DNA of 41,283 nucleotides from Bacteroidota bacterium (GTDB lineage: Bacteria; Bacteroidota; Ignavibacteria; UBA10030; UBA8401): assembly GCA_021796275.1 (NCBI GenBank), contig JAJYOI010000019.1, positions 1-41,283 on the forward strand. The letters run 5' to 3'. Below, one piece after another: positions 1-8,091 of the stretch (within the stretch, counting starts at the first letter, position 1; every line of letters begins with the position of its first letter). A model generated the notes under the pieces. That model did no database searches, had not been told where the DNA came from, and saw nothing but the letters and a program-made list of their open reading frames with translations. The translations under genes and the position numbers were made by a program.

Positions 1-700
1 CGCGAAGCACATCGTACTGCGCCTTCATAATTCCGGCGATTGCACCCATCAACACGCCGCGTTCGCCGGTCAAATCGCTGATGACCTCATTTTCAAACGT
101 TGTCGGAAATAAATAGCCCGAACCGATCGCGATACCGCAAGCAATTGTGCGTTCTCTCGCTTTTCCTGTCGCATCCTGAAAAACTGCAAAACTGGCGTTG
201 ATGCCGCTGCCGGCAAGATAATTTGATCGCACAGTTCTGCCCGAACCTTTCGGCGCAACAAGAACCACATCAACATCCGGCGGCGGAATTACGCCGGTCT
301 GTTCTTTGAAGACGATCGAAAATCCGTGTGAGAAATAGAGCGCTTGTCCTTTTTTCAAATGTTTCTTTACGAGAGGCCACTGTTCTTTTTGTCCGGCATC
401 TGAAAGTAACAGCTGGACGATTGTTGCTTTACCAATCGCTTCTTCGATATTGGAGAAAAGATTTTTTCCTTCCACCCAGCCGTTTTTCAACGCATCGCTC
501 CAGCCTTTGCCGCCTTTACGCTGACCGACAATGACGTTAACGCCGTTGTCGCGGAGATTCAGCGACTGACCGTAGCCCTGCGGACCATAGCCAAGCACGG
601 CAATAACTTCATTCTTCAATACTTCTTTTGCTTTTGAAAGCGAGAATTCTTCCCGCGTAACAACTTCTTCTTTAACACCGCCGAAATCAATGACTGCCAT
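1..700 (-). CDS. ilvC: Ketol-acid reductoisomerase, 3' end cut by window edge
   Basis: About 233 codons are present, from an ATG at 698-700 to the window edge, so the C-terminal part is missing. The enzyme converts acetolactate or acetohydroxybutyrate, using NADPH and Mg, into the dihydroxy acids of valine, leucine and isoleucine synthesis in the cytoplasm. The N-terminal Rossmann motif GYGPQGYGQSLNLRD, the block VAPKGSGRTVRSNY and the metal-site segment SDLTGERGVLMGAI are visible. The sequence with MAVIDFGGVKEEVVTREEF at its start resembles the Bacteroidota type rather than the short Bacillus type (recognition from memory). It begins 30 bp after the gltB stop and is the last visible gene of the ilvB-ilvN-gltB-ilvC operon, so it should share the leader-controlled promoter upstream of ilvB. 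Confidence 0.96.
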   Translation of the reverse strand, partial: MAVIDFGGVKEEVVTREEFSLSKAKEVLKNEVIAVLGYGPQGYGQSLNLRDNGVNVIVGQRKGGKGWSDALKNGWVEGKNLFSNIEEAIGKATIVQLLLSDAGQKEQWPLVKKHLKKGQALYFSHGFSIVFKEQTGVIPPPDVDVVLVAPKGSGRTVRSNYLAGSGINASFAVFQDATGKARERTIACGIAIGSGYLFPTTFENEVISDLTGERGVLMGAIAGIMKAQYDVLR

Positions 701-730
701 AATAATGTATCCTTGAAATAGTGTGAGTGC

Positions 731-3700
731 TCATTTTTGATTTTCAATTTCGTTCACAGGCTCTGTCACATCATCAACAACCTGATTCACTTCGTCCGCT
801 TTTTTCTGAAGTGCTTTCGGAATGACTTTCCAAAACATGTACTGATAATCTTTCCAGCCGTTCAAAATGTCGCGCGCGCGCTGGCTATCTGTCAATTCAA
901 GATGGCGATAAATAATGGATTGGAGAAATTTTACATCCTTCTCAATCTCGAGCCGTTCCAAGTTTACAAGCTCAGCATTGTACCGATCTTTGAAAACTCC
1001 GTCGGCATCGAACACATACGCGATCCCGCCCGTCATTCCTGCTGCGAAATTTTTTCCGGTGTTTCCGAGAACAACAACGGTGCCGTTTGTCATGTACTCG
1101 CACCCGTGATCGCCAACGCCTTCGATAACAGCAAGGCCGCCGCTGTTGCGAACGCAAAATCTTTCGCCGGCACGACCGCTGGCAAACAACGTGCCGCCGG
1201 TTGCGCCGTACATCACCGTATTTCCAACAATCACATCCTGCGCTGCGGTCGCTCGTCCATGCGCCGGCATAATAATAATTTCGCCTCCAGTCATTCCCTT
1301 TCCGACATAATCATTCGCTTCGCCCACGAGCGTGAGGCGAATGCCGTTCACAAGAAAAGCTCCGAAACTTTGTCCGGCACTTCCTTTGAAGCGCAATTCA
1401 ATCGTTCCGTCCGGCAAGCCTTTGTCGCCGTAGAGATAAGCGATCTCGCCGGAAAGCTTCGTGCCCACGGCGCGGTTCGTATTTCTGATTTTATAATTTC
1501 GCACGACAAGAGCCTTGTCGCGAATTGCATCTTTCACATCTTGAAGAATAATATCGTCGAGCGGTTTGTCTGGCCGGTCATTGCGCTGCCATATACGATG
1601 GCGCTGTTCGTTGCGCGTGTCGTGTGGAACAAGAATTGATGAAAGATCAATCGTGTGCGCCTTAGGATGATGTTCAATCGTTCTCTGCTCGAGCAAATCC
1701 GTTCGTCCGATAATTTCGTTGAGTGACGAAAAACCAAGCTGAGCAAGAATTTCGCGCACTTCATTTCCAACAGCGAAGAAATAATTGATCAATGTTTCCG
1801 GTTTGCCTTCGAACTTTGTGCGAAGCTGTTCATCCTGTGTCGCAATGCCGACGGGGCACGTATTCAAATGACACTGGCGAACGTACTTGCAGCCGATGGC
1901 GATTAACGCCGCCGTGCCGAAATTAAATTCTTCTGCACCAAGCATTGCTGCAAGAACAATGTCGCGCCCCGTTTTCATTCCGCCGTCTGCGCGCAGCGTT
2001 ATGCGCTCGCGCAATCCGTTCAACACGAGCACTTGCTGTGTCTCAGCGACGCCGAGTTCCCAACTGCTTCCTGCATTCTTCACGGAACTCAATGGCGATG
2101 CGCCGGTGCCGCCTTCATGTCCGCTGATCAAAATGACATCGGCATGAGCTTTTGCAACGCCGGCGGCAATTGTGCCGACGCCGGGTTCGGCAACAAGCTT
2201 CACACAAATTTTTGCGCGCGGATTCACCTGCTTCAAATCGTAAATCAACTGCGCCAAATCTTCGATGCTGTAAATATCATGATGCGGCGGCGGAGAAATC
2301 AGCTGAATGCCCGGCGTTGCACGGCGCAAACGTGCGATCAGCGACGAAACTTTATGCCCGGGGAGTTGGCCGCCTTCTCCCGGCTTCGATCCTTGCGCCA
2401 TTTTGATTTCGATTTCTTTTGCGTTCGCAAGATATTCTGCCGTCACACCAAATCGCGCCGATGCAATCTGTTTGATCGCGCTGTTTGCAGAATCGCCGTT
2501 CGGAAGCAAACGGTATCGCGCCGGATCTTCACCGCCTTCGCCGGTGTTACTTTTCCCGCCGATGCGGTTCATCGCAATAGCGATTGTCTCATGTGCTTCG
2601 GGTGAAATTGCGCCGAGCGACATTGCCGCCGTTGTGAAACGCTTCACGATATCTTCCACAGGCTCAACTTCATCAAGCGGCTTCGATTCTTTTGAAGGTT
2701 TGAATTTCATCAAATCTTTCAGCGCTATCGGTTCATGATCGTTCAGCGCAGTTGAAAGATGTTTGTAGTCTTCTGCGCTGCCGGATTTTCGCAACTGCTG
2801 CATTGCGCGCAATGCATCCGGCGACCATGCGTGAAGTTCGCCGTTCTTCTTGAATTTATACATTCCCGGATCGGTCAGCTTCGGGCTTTCGTTGCCGTAC
2901 GCGTTTGCGTGGCGGACTATCGCTTCATCTATAATTTCTTTTAAGCCGACGCCGCCGATGCGCGACGGCGTGTTGGTGAAATATTTATCAATGACTTCTT
3001 TGCCGATGCCGATCGCTTCAAAAATCTGGGCACCGCGATAACTGCCAAGCAGCGATATTCCCATCTTCGAAATGATTTTCAAAATCCCGTTTTCGATGGC
3101 GTGCTTGAAATTTTCCGTCGCCTTCTCAACCGTTACTTGCGATGTGCTGCCTGTCGCCTGCGGCGCCATTTTCAATTTCAATTCAACAATTCGGCGAATT
3201 GTTTCAAGCGCAAGATATGGATTGATAGCATTGACACCGTAACCAATCAATGTCGCAAAGTGATGACTGTCGCGCGGTTCGGCGGTTTCTGTTACAACAC
3301 TCAACTTTAATCGCTTGTTGACACGAATGAGATGATTGTGAACTGCGCCGGTTGCCAACAAAATCGGGAGCGGTGCAAACTCTTTGCCGATGCCGCGGTC
3401 GCTAAGAATGACAAGATATTTTCCTTCATCGGCGGCTTGTTCTGCAGCTGTGCATAATTCATCAAGCTTTCTTTCGGCGCCGTCGCGACCTTCTGACACT
3501 CGAAACAATGTCGAAAGCGTCACTGCCTGGAATGCCGGATCGTTCATTGAGCGCAGTGCTTCCACTTCATGATCAAACAGGAATGGACTTTGAATTTCAA
3601 CCTGCTTCGCATGATCAGGCGTTTCGCCAAACCAATTTCTGCGGTAGCCAAGCTTGCTTGTAAGCGACATAACCGACCGCTCGCGAATCGGATCGATCGG

Positions 3701-5311
3701 AGGATTCGTGACCTGTGCAAACATTTGTTTGAAATATGATGAGAGCAGCTTCGGCTGGCGCGAAAGCACGGCAAGCGGCGCATCGTCGCCCATCGAGCCG
3801 ACGGCTTCTTTTCCCTCTTCAATCATTGGTGCGAAAATCAAATTCAATTCTTCCGCGGTGTAACCAAAACACAATTGCTGGCGAAGTAAATCTTCCGTTT
3901 GTATCGGTGTAGATAATTCGCCGGCATGCGGCGCGTGATGGCCGGTGCGATAGAGGTTATTCTTCACCCATTCTGCATATGGTTTCTGACTCGCCATTTG
4001 CCGCTTGATGTCGAGGTCCTTCAGCAGCATGCCGCGAGATGTATCAACGGCGATCATTTGTCCGGGACCAAGCCTTCCTTTTTTCACTACAGTTGCATCT
4101 TCAACGTTCACCTGTCCGACTTCCGAGCCGAGAATAATAATATCATCACTTGTAATTTTGTAGCGTGCCGGACGAAGTCCGTTGCGGTCGAGCGATGCCG
4201 CAACAATCACGCCGTCGCTGAATACAAGCGCCGCCGGTCCGTCCCACGGTTCGCTGAAACATTCGTTGTATTCGAAAAATCCACGTACAGCCGGTTCAAC
4301 CCGACGGGAAGAATTCCACGCTTCCGGAACAAGCATTAACATCGAATGCAAAACGTTGCGGCCCGAAAGCGTCAGCGCTTCGAGTGCGTTATCCAGATTT
4401 GCCGAGTCGCTCCCGCCTGCCTGAATGATCGGCTTTAGCAATTCGATATCATCGTGCCAAAAATCTGACGAGAGTTCTGCTTCGCGCGCTTTCGTCCAAT
4501 TACGATTTCCCTGAATCGTATTGATCTCGCCGTTGTGTGCAAGCATTCGAAACGGATGCGCAAGTTCCCATCTCGGAAACGTGTTCGTGCTGAACCGTTG
4601 ATGGTACATCGCCAACGCAGTTTCGTACAAAGGGTTTTGAAGATCGAGATAAAATCTATCGAGCGCGGTTGCCGTCATCAATCCTTTGTAGATGACCGCC
4701 CGGCTTGAAAACGAGACGGCATAAAAATTTGTGATGCCGGCTTTCTCAATTTCTTTTTCGATTTCCCGGCGAGTAATGTACAGCGCTCGCTCAAACTGTT
4801 CCAGTGTCAAATGAACGGGTCTGCCAATCAACACTTGACGAATGTTCGGCTGCGTTGCGGCGGCTTTGTCTCCAAGCGCTGAAGAAACTGTCGGCACAAT
4901 GCGCCAGCCGAGAAAATATAATTCGCGGCGGGCAACGACGTGTTCAATAATTGATTTGCACGTAATAAACGAATGCTCATTTGTATGCGGCATGAATAGC
5001 ATGCCAACACCGAGATCTGATTCACTTTTCACTTTTGAAGCGAGGTCGGGAATTTCTTCAAACAAGAGTTTGACCGGAAGCTGCGTCAGCACTCCGGCAC
5101 CGTCGCCGGTTTGCGCATCGGCATCCACCGCACCGCGATGCGTGAGATTGCACACCGATTTGATGGCATGCGTCAGAATTTTGTGGCTCTTCTTCCCTTT
5201 TAAGTGCGCGACAAATCCCATGCCGCAGGCATCGTGTTCGAAACGCGGATCGTACAGCGGAAACTGTTTCCGAATTTCTTCGCTGTTGTGATGTGGATGT
5301 GTACTCTTCAT
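731..5311 (-). CDS. gltB: Glutamate synthase, large (alpha) subunit
   Basis: This 1526-residue protein makes two glutamates from glutamine and 2-oxoglutarate. The class II amidotransferase domain is N-terminal: FEHDACGMGFVA places the catalytic Cys at residue 29, so a short propeptide should be removed. The central and FMN-binding synthase domains follow (PGEGGQLPGHKVS, ISGHEGGTGASPLSS). The 3Fe-4S cysteines are C1141, C1147 and C1152 in CKYVRQCHLNTCP, with the spacing known for the family. The C-terminal beta-helix domain has repeated G-G-G patterns (YVGKGMTGGEIII, AAGMTGGIAYV). No gltD small subunit is adjacent, so it could be NADPH-type with a distant partner or ferredoxin-dependent; I cannot decide. 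It sits between ilvN (54 bp gap) and ilvC (30 bp gap), an unusual position that fits supplying the amino donor for branched-chain transamination. Confidence 0.97.
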   Translation of the reverse strand: MKSTHPHHNSEEIRKQFPLYDPRFEHDACGMGFVAHLKGKKSHKILTHAIKSVCNLTHRGAVDADAQTGDGAGVLTQLPVKLLFEEIPDLASKVKSESDLGVGMLFMPHTNEHSFITCKSIIEHVVARRELYFLGWRIVPTVSSALGDKAAATQPNIRQVLIGRPVHLTLEQFERALYITRREIEKEIEKAGITNFYAVSFSSRAVIYKGLMTATALDRFYLDLQNPLYETALAMYHQRFSTNTFPRWELAHPFRMLAHNGEINTIQGNRNWTKAREAELSSDFWHDDIELLKPIIQAGGSDSANLDNALEALTLSGRNVLHSMLMLVPEAWNSSRRVEPAVRGFFEYNECFSEPWDGPAALVFSDGVIVAASLDRNGLRPARYKITSDDIIILGSEVGQVNVEDATVVKKGRLGPGQMIAVDTSRGMLLKDLDIKRQMASQKPYAEWVKNNLYRTGHHAPHAGELSTPIQTEDLLRQQLCFGYTAEELNLIFAPMIEEGKEAVGSMGDDAPLAVLSRQPKLLSSYFKQMFAQVTNPPIDPIRERSVMSLTSKLGYRRNWFGETPDHAKQVEIQSPFLFDHEVEALRSMNDPAFQAVTLSTLFRVSEGRDGAERKLDELCTAAEQAADEGKYLVILSDRGIGKEFAPLPILLATGAVHNHLIRVNKRLKLSVVTETAEPRDSHHFATLIGYGVNAINPYLALETIRRIVELKLKMAPQATGSTSQVTVEKATENFKHAIENGILKIISKMGISLLGSYRGAQIFEAIGIGKEVIDKYFTNTPSRIGGVGLKEIIDEAIVRHANAYGNESPKLTDPGMYKFKKNGELHAWSPDALRAMQQLRKSGSAEDYKHLSTALNDHEPIALKDLMKFKPSKESKPLDEVEPVEDIVKRFTTAAMSLGAISPEAHETIAIAMNRIGGKSNTGEGGEDPARYRLLPNGDSANSAIKQIASARFGVTAEYLANAKEIEIKMAQGSKPGEGGQLPGHKVSSLIARLRRATPGIQLISPPPHHDIYSIEDLAQLIYDLKQVNPRAKICVKLVAEPGVGTIAAGVAKAHADVILISGHEGGTGASPLSSVKNAGSSWELGVAETQQVLVLNGLRERITLRADGGMKTGRDIVLAAMLGAEEFNFGTAALIAIGCKYVRQCHLNTCPVGIATQDEQLRTKFEGKPETLINYFFAVGNEVREILAQLGFSSLNEIIGRTDLLEQRTIEHHPKAHTIDLSSILVPHDTRNEQRHRIWQRNDRPDKPLDDIILQDVKDAIRDKALVVRNYKIRNTNRAVGTKLSGEIAYLYGDKGLPDGTIELRFKGSAGQSFGAFLVNGIRLTLVGEANDYVGKGMTGGEIIIMPAHGRATAAQDVIVGNTVMYGATGGTLFASGRAGERFCVRNSGGLAVIEGVGDHGCEYMTNGTVVVLGNTGKNFAAGMTGGIAYVFDADGVFKDRYNAELVNLERLEIEKDVKFLQSIIYRHLELTDSQRARDILNGWKDYQYMFWKVIPKALQKKADEVNQVVDDVTEPVNEIENQK

Positions 5312-5365
5312 AATTTTACAAACGATGTGAAAGAAAAATGTTTACAATGATGTGTGTGTCCGGGT

Positions 5366-5899
5366 TCAATTTACTTCGCCTTGAAATTCACGCTTCAATG
5401 CTACGCGTCCGGTGCGTGCCAATTCTTTGATGCCGAACGGTTTCAGCATTTTAATGATGGCGTCCACTTTCTGTTCGCTGCCGATTGCTTCCACTGTAAC
5501 CGTCCGCGGGCTGATATCAATAATCTTCGCACGGAAAATTTCCGCTATCTGCATAATTTCCGACCGCGTATCTGTTTTGGTTTGAACTTTAATCAGTGCG
5601 AGGTCGCGTTCAACAAAGCTTTCGTATGTGAGATCTGTAACTTTTACGGTGTTGATCACTTTGTTGAGCTGTTTCATGATTTGTTCGATGACAGAATCAT
5701 CGCCGCGTGTTACAATGGTCATGCGCGAAATTTCATCATCTTCGGTTGGACCAACGGTAAGACTGTCGATGTTATAACCTTTCGCCGCAAACAAACCCGC
5801 AATTCTGTTGAATGCGCCGAATTTATTTTCTACCAGAATAGAAATTGTATGCTTTCGATCATGTCCGTGTGCCGCAGGTGTTGCAGTCAGCTCGCTCAT
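5366..5899 (-). CDS. ilvN: Acetolactate synthase, small regulatory subunit
   Basis: A 177-residue regulatory subunit of acetohydroxyacid synthase. An ACT domain occupies roughly residues 16-95 (HTISILVENKFGAFNRIAG, then GYNIDSLTVGPTEDDEISR), followed by the C-terminal ALS_ss domain with the segment REFQGEVN at the very end. In characterised members this subunit binds valine and gives feedback inhibition while raising activity of the large subunit. The ATG at 5897-5899 lies 2 bp after the ilvB stop, so translation is probably coupled and the two subunits made in step. Length is normal for the family (about 160-180). Confidence 0.97.
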   Translation of the reverse strand: MSELTATPAAHGHDRKHTISILVENKFGAFNRIAGLFAAKGYNIDSLTVGPTEDDEISRMTIVTRGDDSVIEQIMKQLNKVINTVKVTDLTYESFVERDLALIKVQTKTDTRSEIMQIAEIFRAKIIDISPRTVTVEAIGSEQKVDAIIKMLKPFGIKELARTGRVALKREFQGEVN

Positions 5900-5901
5900 A
5901 A

Positions 5902-7680
5902 TTATCCTTTTGCAAGTGTCATGATTTCTTCAACTTCAGGCGTTTCACCTTTGACGCTTTTCAATTCCTCATCCGGCACATCCATCAGTTCTTTCCATGT
6001 CATGCCTGCGGGGATCATCGGGTAAACGTTGTCTTCTTTCACAACTTTGAATTCCACAACAACGGGTCCATCATTGATGGCAAAAGCTTTTGCAAGAACA
6101 TCGTTCACTTCGTCTTTTTGTACCGCGCGGAATCCGGCACAACCGTACGCTTCCGCAAGTTTCACAAAATCGGGGCTGGACATTTTCACTTGAGAATAAC
6201 GCCGGCGCCAGAAGAGTTCCTGCCATTGACGCACCATACCGAGATAGCCGTTGTTCATAATGAAAATTTTTATTGGAATTTTATACTCGACACATGTTGC
6301 AAATTCTTGAATGTTCATTTGAATTCCCCCGTCGCCGCTGAGGGAAATCACCGGAATATCTTTGCGAGCAAACGATGCACCCATCGCGGCAGGCAACGAG
6401 AATCCCATTGTTCCAAGGCCCCCCGACGTGATGTGCGTGCGCGGATGAATATATTTGAAAAACTGCGCTGCCCACATTTGATGCTGACCGACATCAGAGA
6501 CAATCACGGCGTTGCCGTTCGTTATCTCGCCAATTCTTTGAATCACATACTGCATTCGAATATGTTTTCCGTTACGATAGCGAAGCGGGTGTTCTTCTTT
6601 CCATTGTTTGATCGTTTGAAGCCAGTCTTTTGTATCAAGTGTTTGCACAAGCGGAAGAAGATCCCGCAGCACATGTTTTACATCACCGACAATAGGAACA
6701 TCAACCTTAACATTTTTGCTGATGGCGGAAGGATCAATATCAATATGAATTTTCTTCGCCTCTGCAGCAAAGGCGTCAACATTTCCTGTAACGCGATCAT
6801 CGAATCGAGCGCCAACAGCAATCAGCAGATCACAATAATTTACAGCCGTGTTTGAGTACCACGTACCGTGCATACCGAGCATTCCCATCGCAAGCTCATC
6901 GTTTTCCGGAAAAGAGCCAAGTCCGTGCAGTGTTGTGGTGACGGGAATACGTGCTTTTCGCGCGAGCGCTTTTAATTCTTCCGCGGCGTTTGAAAGAATG
7001 GTTCCGCCGCCAACGTACAGCACGGGCCGTTTCGCTTTGTTGATCAACTCAGCGGCTTTTACAATCTGTTTTGTATGCCCTTGAATGTGCGGGTTATAGG
7101 AACGCATGACAACTTTCTTTGGGTAATCAAAATGCGCTTTACTTGCCATAACGTCTTTGGGAAGATCAACAAGCACAGGACCTGGACGCCCGGTTGTTGC
7201 GACGTAAAATGCTTCTTTAATAGTAGGCGCCAGTTCATTCACATCGCGGACTAAATAATTATGTTTCGTGATCGGTCGTGTAATGCCGACGATATCGGCT
7301 TCCTGAAACGCATCGTTGCCAATAAGTTTCAGCGCAACCTGACCCGTAAACACAACAATTGGAATCGAGTCCATATAGGCATCTGCAATACCAGTAACGG
7401 TGTTCGTTGCACCGGGACCGGAAGTAACAAGAGCGACACCGGGCTTGCCACTTGCCTTTGAATAGCCTTCGGCTGCGTGAACTGCACCTTGCTCATGACG
7501 AGTCAAAATATGTTTGATGTCCGAAATGTCGTGCAGTGCGTCATAGATGCCAATAACTGCGCCGCCCGGATAACCAAAAACAATATCCACGCCTTCTTCG
7601 ATAAGGGAACGTACAAAAATCTCCGCTCCGGTCATTAATCGGTTATGCGGATTTAAATTTCCGTCTTTTTGTGATGTCAT
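5902..7680 (-). CDS. ilvB: Acetolactate synthase, large catalytic subunit
   Basis: A 592-residue ThDP-dependent enzyme that condenses pyruvate with pyruvate or 2-oxobutyrate, the first common step of valine, leucine and isoleucine synthesis. The N-terminal domain has [19 protein letters not shown] and the catalytic Glu63 in [14 protein letters not shown]. The central domain has the family's FAD/nucleotide fold, and the C-terminal domain carries the ThDP motif starting GDGGIQMN and ending IMNN. The start ATG at 7678-7680 is preceded by AAGAAGGA about 11 nt upstream, and the immediate 5' neighbour GAGGUUGC is part of a possible sequestering helix (see the leader at 7682-7812). It is the first structural gene of an operon with ilvN, gltB and ilvC. 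Confidence 0.97.
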   Translation of the reverse strand: MTSQKDGNLNPHNRLMTGAEIFVRSLIEEGVDIVFGYPGGAVIGIYDALHDISDIKHILTRHEQGAVHAAEGYSKASGKPGVALVTSGPGATNTVTGIADAYMDSIPIVVFTGQVALKLIGNDAFQEADIVGITRPITKHNYLVRDVNELAPTIKEAFYVATTGRPGPVLVDLPKDVMASKAHFDYPKKVVMRSYNPHIQGHTKQIVKAAELINKAKRPVLYVGGGTILSNAAEELKALARKARIPVTTTLHGLGSFPENDELAMGMLGMHGTWYSNTAVNYCDLLIAVGARFDDRVTGNVDAFAAEAKKIHIDIDPSAISKNVKVDVPIVGDVKHVLRDLLPLVQTLDTKDWLQTIKQWKEEHPLRYRNGKHIRMQYVIQRIGEITNGNAVIVSDVGQHQMWAAQFFKYIHPRTHITSGGLGTMGFSLPAAMGASFARKDIPVISLSGDGGIQMNIQEFATCVEYKIPIKIFIMNNGYLGMVRQWQELFWRRRYSQVKMSSPDFVKLAEAYGCAGFRAVQKDEVNDVLAKAFAINDGPVVVEFKVVKEDNVYPMIPAGMTWKELMDVPDEELKSVKGETPEVEEIMTLAKG

Positions 7681-7681
7681 T

Positions 7682-7812
7682 GCAACCTCGGTCCTTCTTG
7701 ATAATTAATATTTGTATCTTCAGAGAAAATACGGTTTCTCTTCAGAGGTTGCGCCCTGACACTTACGGTAGAAGTTGGAGAGTAGTAAGATATGTTTGGG
7801 TAACCTCTGAAG
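7682..7812 (-). promoter_or_regulatory. Candidate translational attenuator of the ilv operon: three competing RNA segments
   Basis: Between the leader peptide stop (7818) and the ilvB ATG (7680) there are three related segments on the minus strand. Segment 1 (7802-7812) reads CUUCAGAGGUU in RNA. Segment 2 (7740-7752) reads GCAACCUCUGAAG. Segment 3 (7682-7689) reads GAGGUUGC and ends 1 nt before the ilvB AUG. Segments 1 and 2 form a perfect 11-bp helix; segments 2 and 3 form a perfect 8-bp helix; both cannot form together. A small hairpin (7722-7728 with 7735-7741, 7 bp) lies between 2 and 3. Segment 1 starts 5 nt after the leader stop codon, so a ribosome finishing the leader would cover it and release segment 2 to block the ilvB start. 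The mechanism is inferred; the complementarities are seen directly. Confidence 0.65.
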
Positions 7813-7817
7813 TATTC

Positions 7818-7967
7818 TCAGCTAATAATTAGCGATAGAATACCGCGTAGGTTTCCCAAAATAATAGTAATGCCGATAAAGAAGGAGAAAACGGAAATAT
7901 CTCTGGAACTTACTTCGCTGTGCAAAGCAAGGCTTCTGTTTTCGTATGTATAAAATTTATCGGGCAT
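7818..7967 (-). CDS. Branched-chain amino acid leader peptide, 49 aa
   Basis: A short reading frame from ATG (7965-7967) to TGA (7818-7820), lying between the ilv promoter and ilvB. The last 19 codons include seven Ile codons (31, 33, 35, 36, 43, 47, 48) and four Leu codons (37, 40, 44, 46), giving the stretch FFIGITIILGNLRGILSLII before the final Ser. Such a run of the operon's own end products immediately upstream of a biosynthetic gene is the hallmark of ribosome-mediated attenuation. There is no clear Shine-Dalgarno sequence, but the start would be only about 30 nt from the predicted transcript start. It was found by reading the leader by eye. It could be chance in an AT-rich region, but the codon content combined with the downstream structure makes that unlikely. 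Confidence 0.7.
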   Translation of the reverse strand: MPDKFYTYENRSLALHSEVSSRDISVFSFFIGITIILGNLRGILSLIIS

Positions 7968-8004
7968 ATATGGGATCGTGATAAGAATTTACTGCTTTCT
8001 TATA

Positions 8005-8039
8005 CAAAGATAAGATAACAATATTACAACTTTTGTCAA
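8005..8039 (-). promoter_or_regulatory. Promoter of the ilvBN-gltB-ilvC operon
   Basis: On the minus strand TTGACA (8034-8039) is followed after 16 nt by TATCTT (8012-8017), a good sigma70 match. A little further down, TATCTTTG (8005-8012) matches the TAnnTTTG form of the Bacteroidota -7 element, although the -33 spacing is not ideal for that form. Either reading puts the transcript start near 7995-8005 and gives a leader of about 310-320 nt before ilvB, long enough for the leader peptide and attenuator. Confidence 0.6.
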
Positions 8040-8091
8040 GAAAAAAATGTTGAGAATTTGGAATTCAGCTCAGCGGGGAATATATTGAACC

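Noticed and set aside
737-1639. 300-codon open frame on the plus strand
   Set aside because: It lies wholly antisense to gltB, whose reading frame and motifs are unambiguous, and it shows no recognisable domain. It is a composition shadow, like the frames at 5354-6025 and 6118-6855.
8045-8091. Possible mnmE promoter (TTGAGA ... TATATT)
   Set aside because: The spacing is about 25 bp, too long for sigma70, and no other element supports it.
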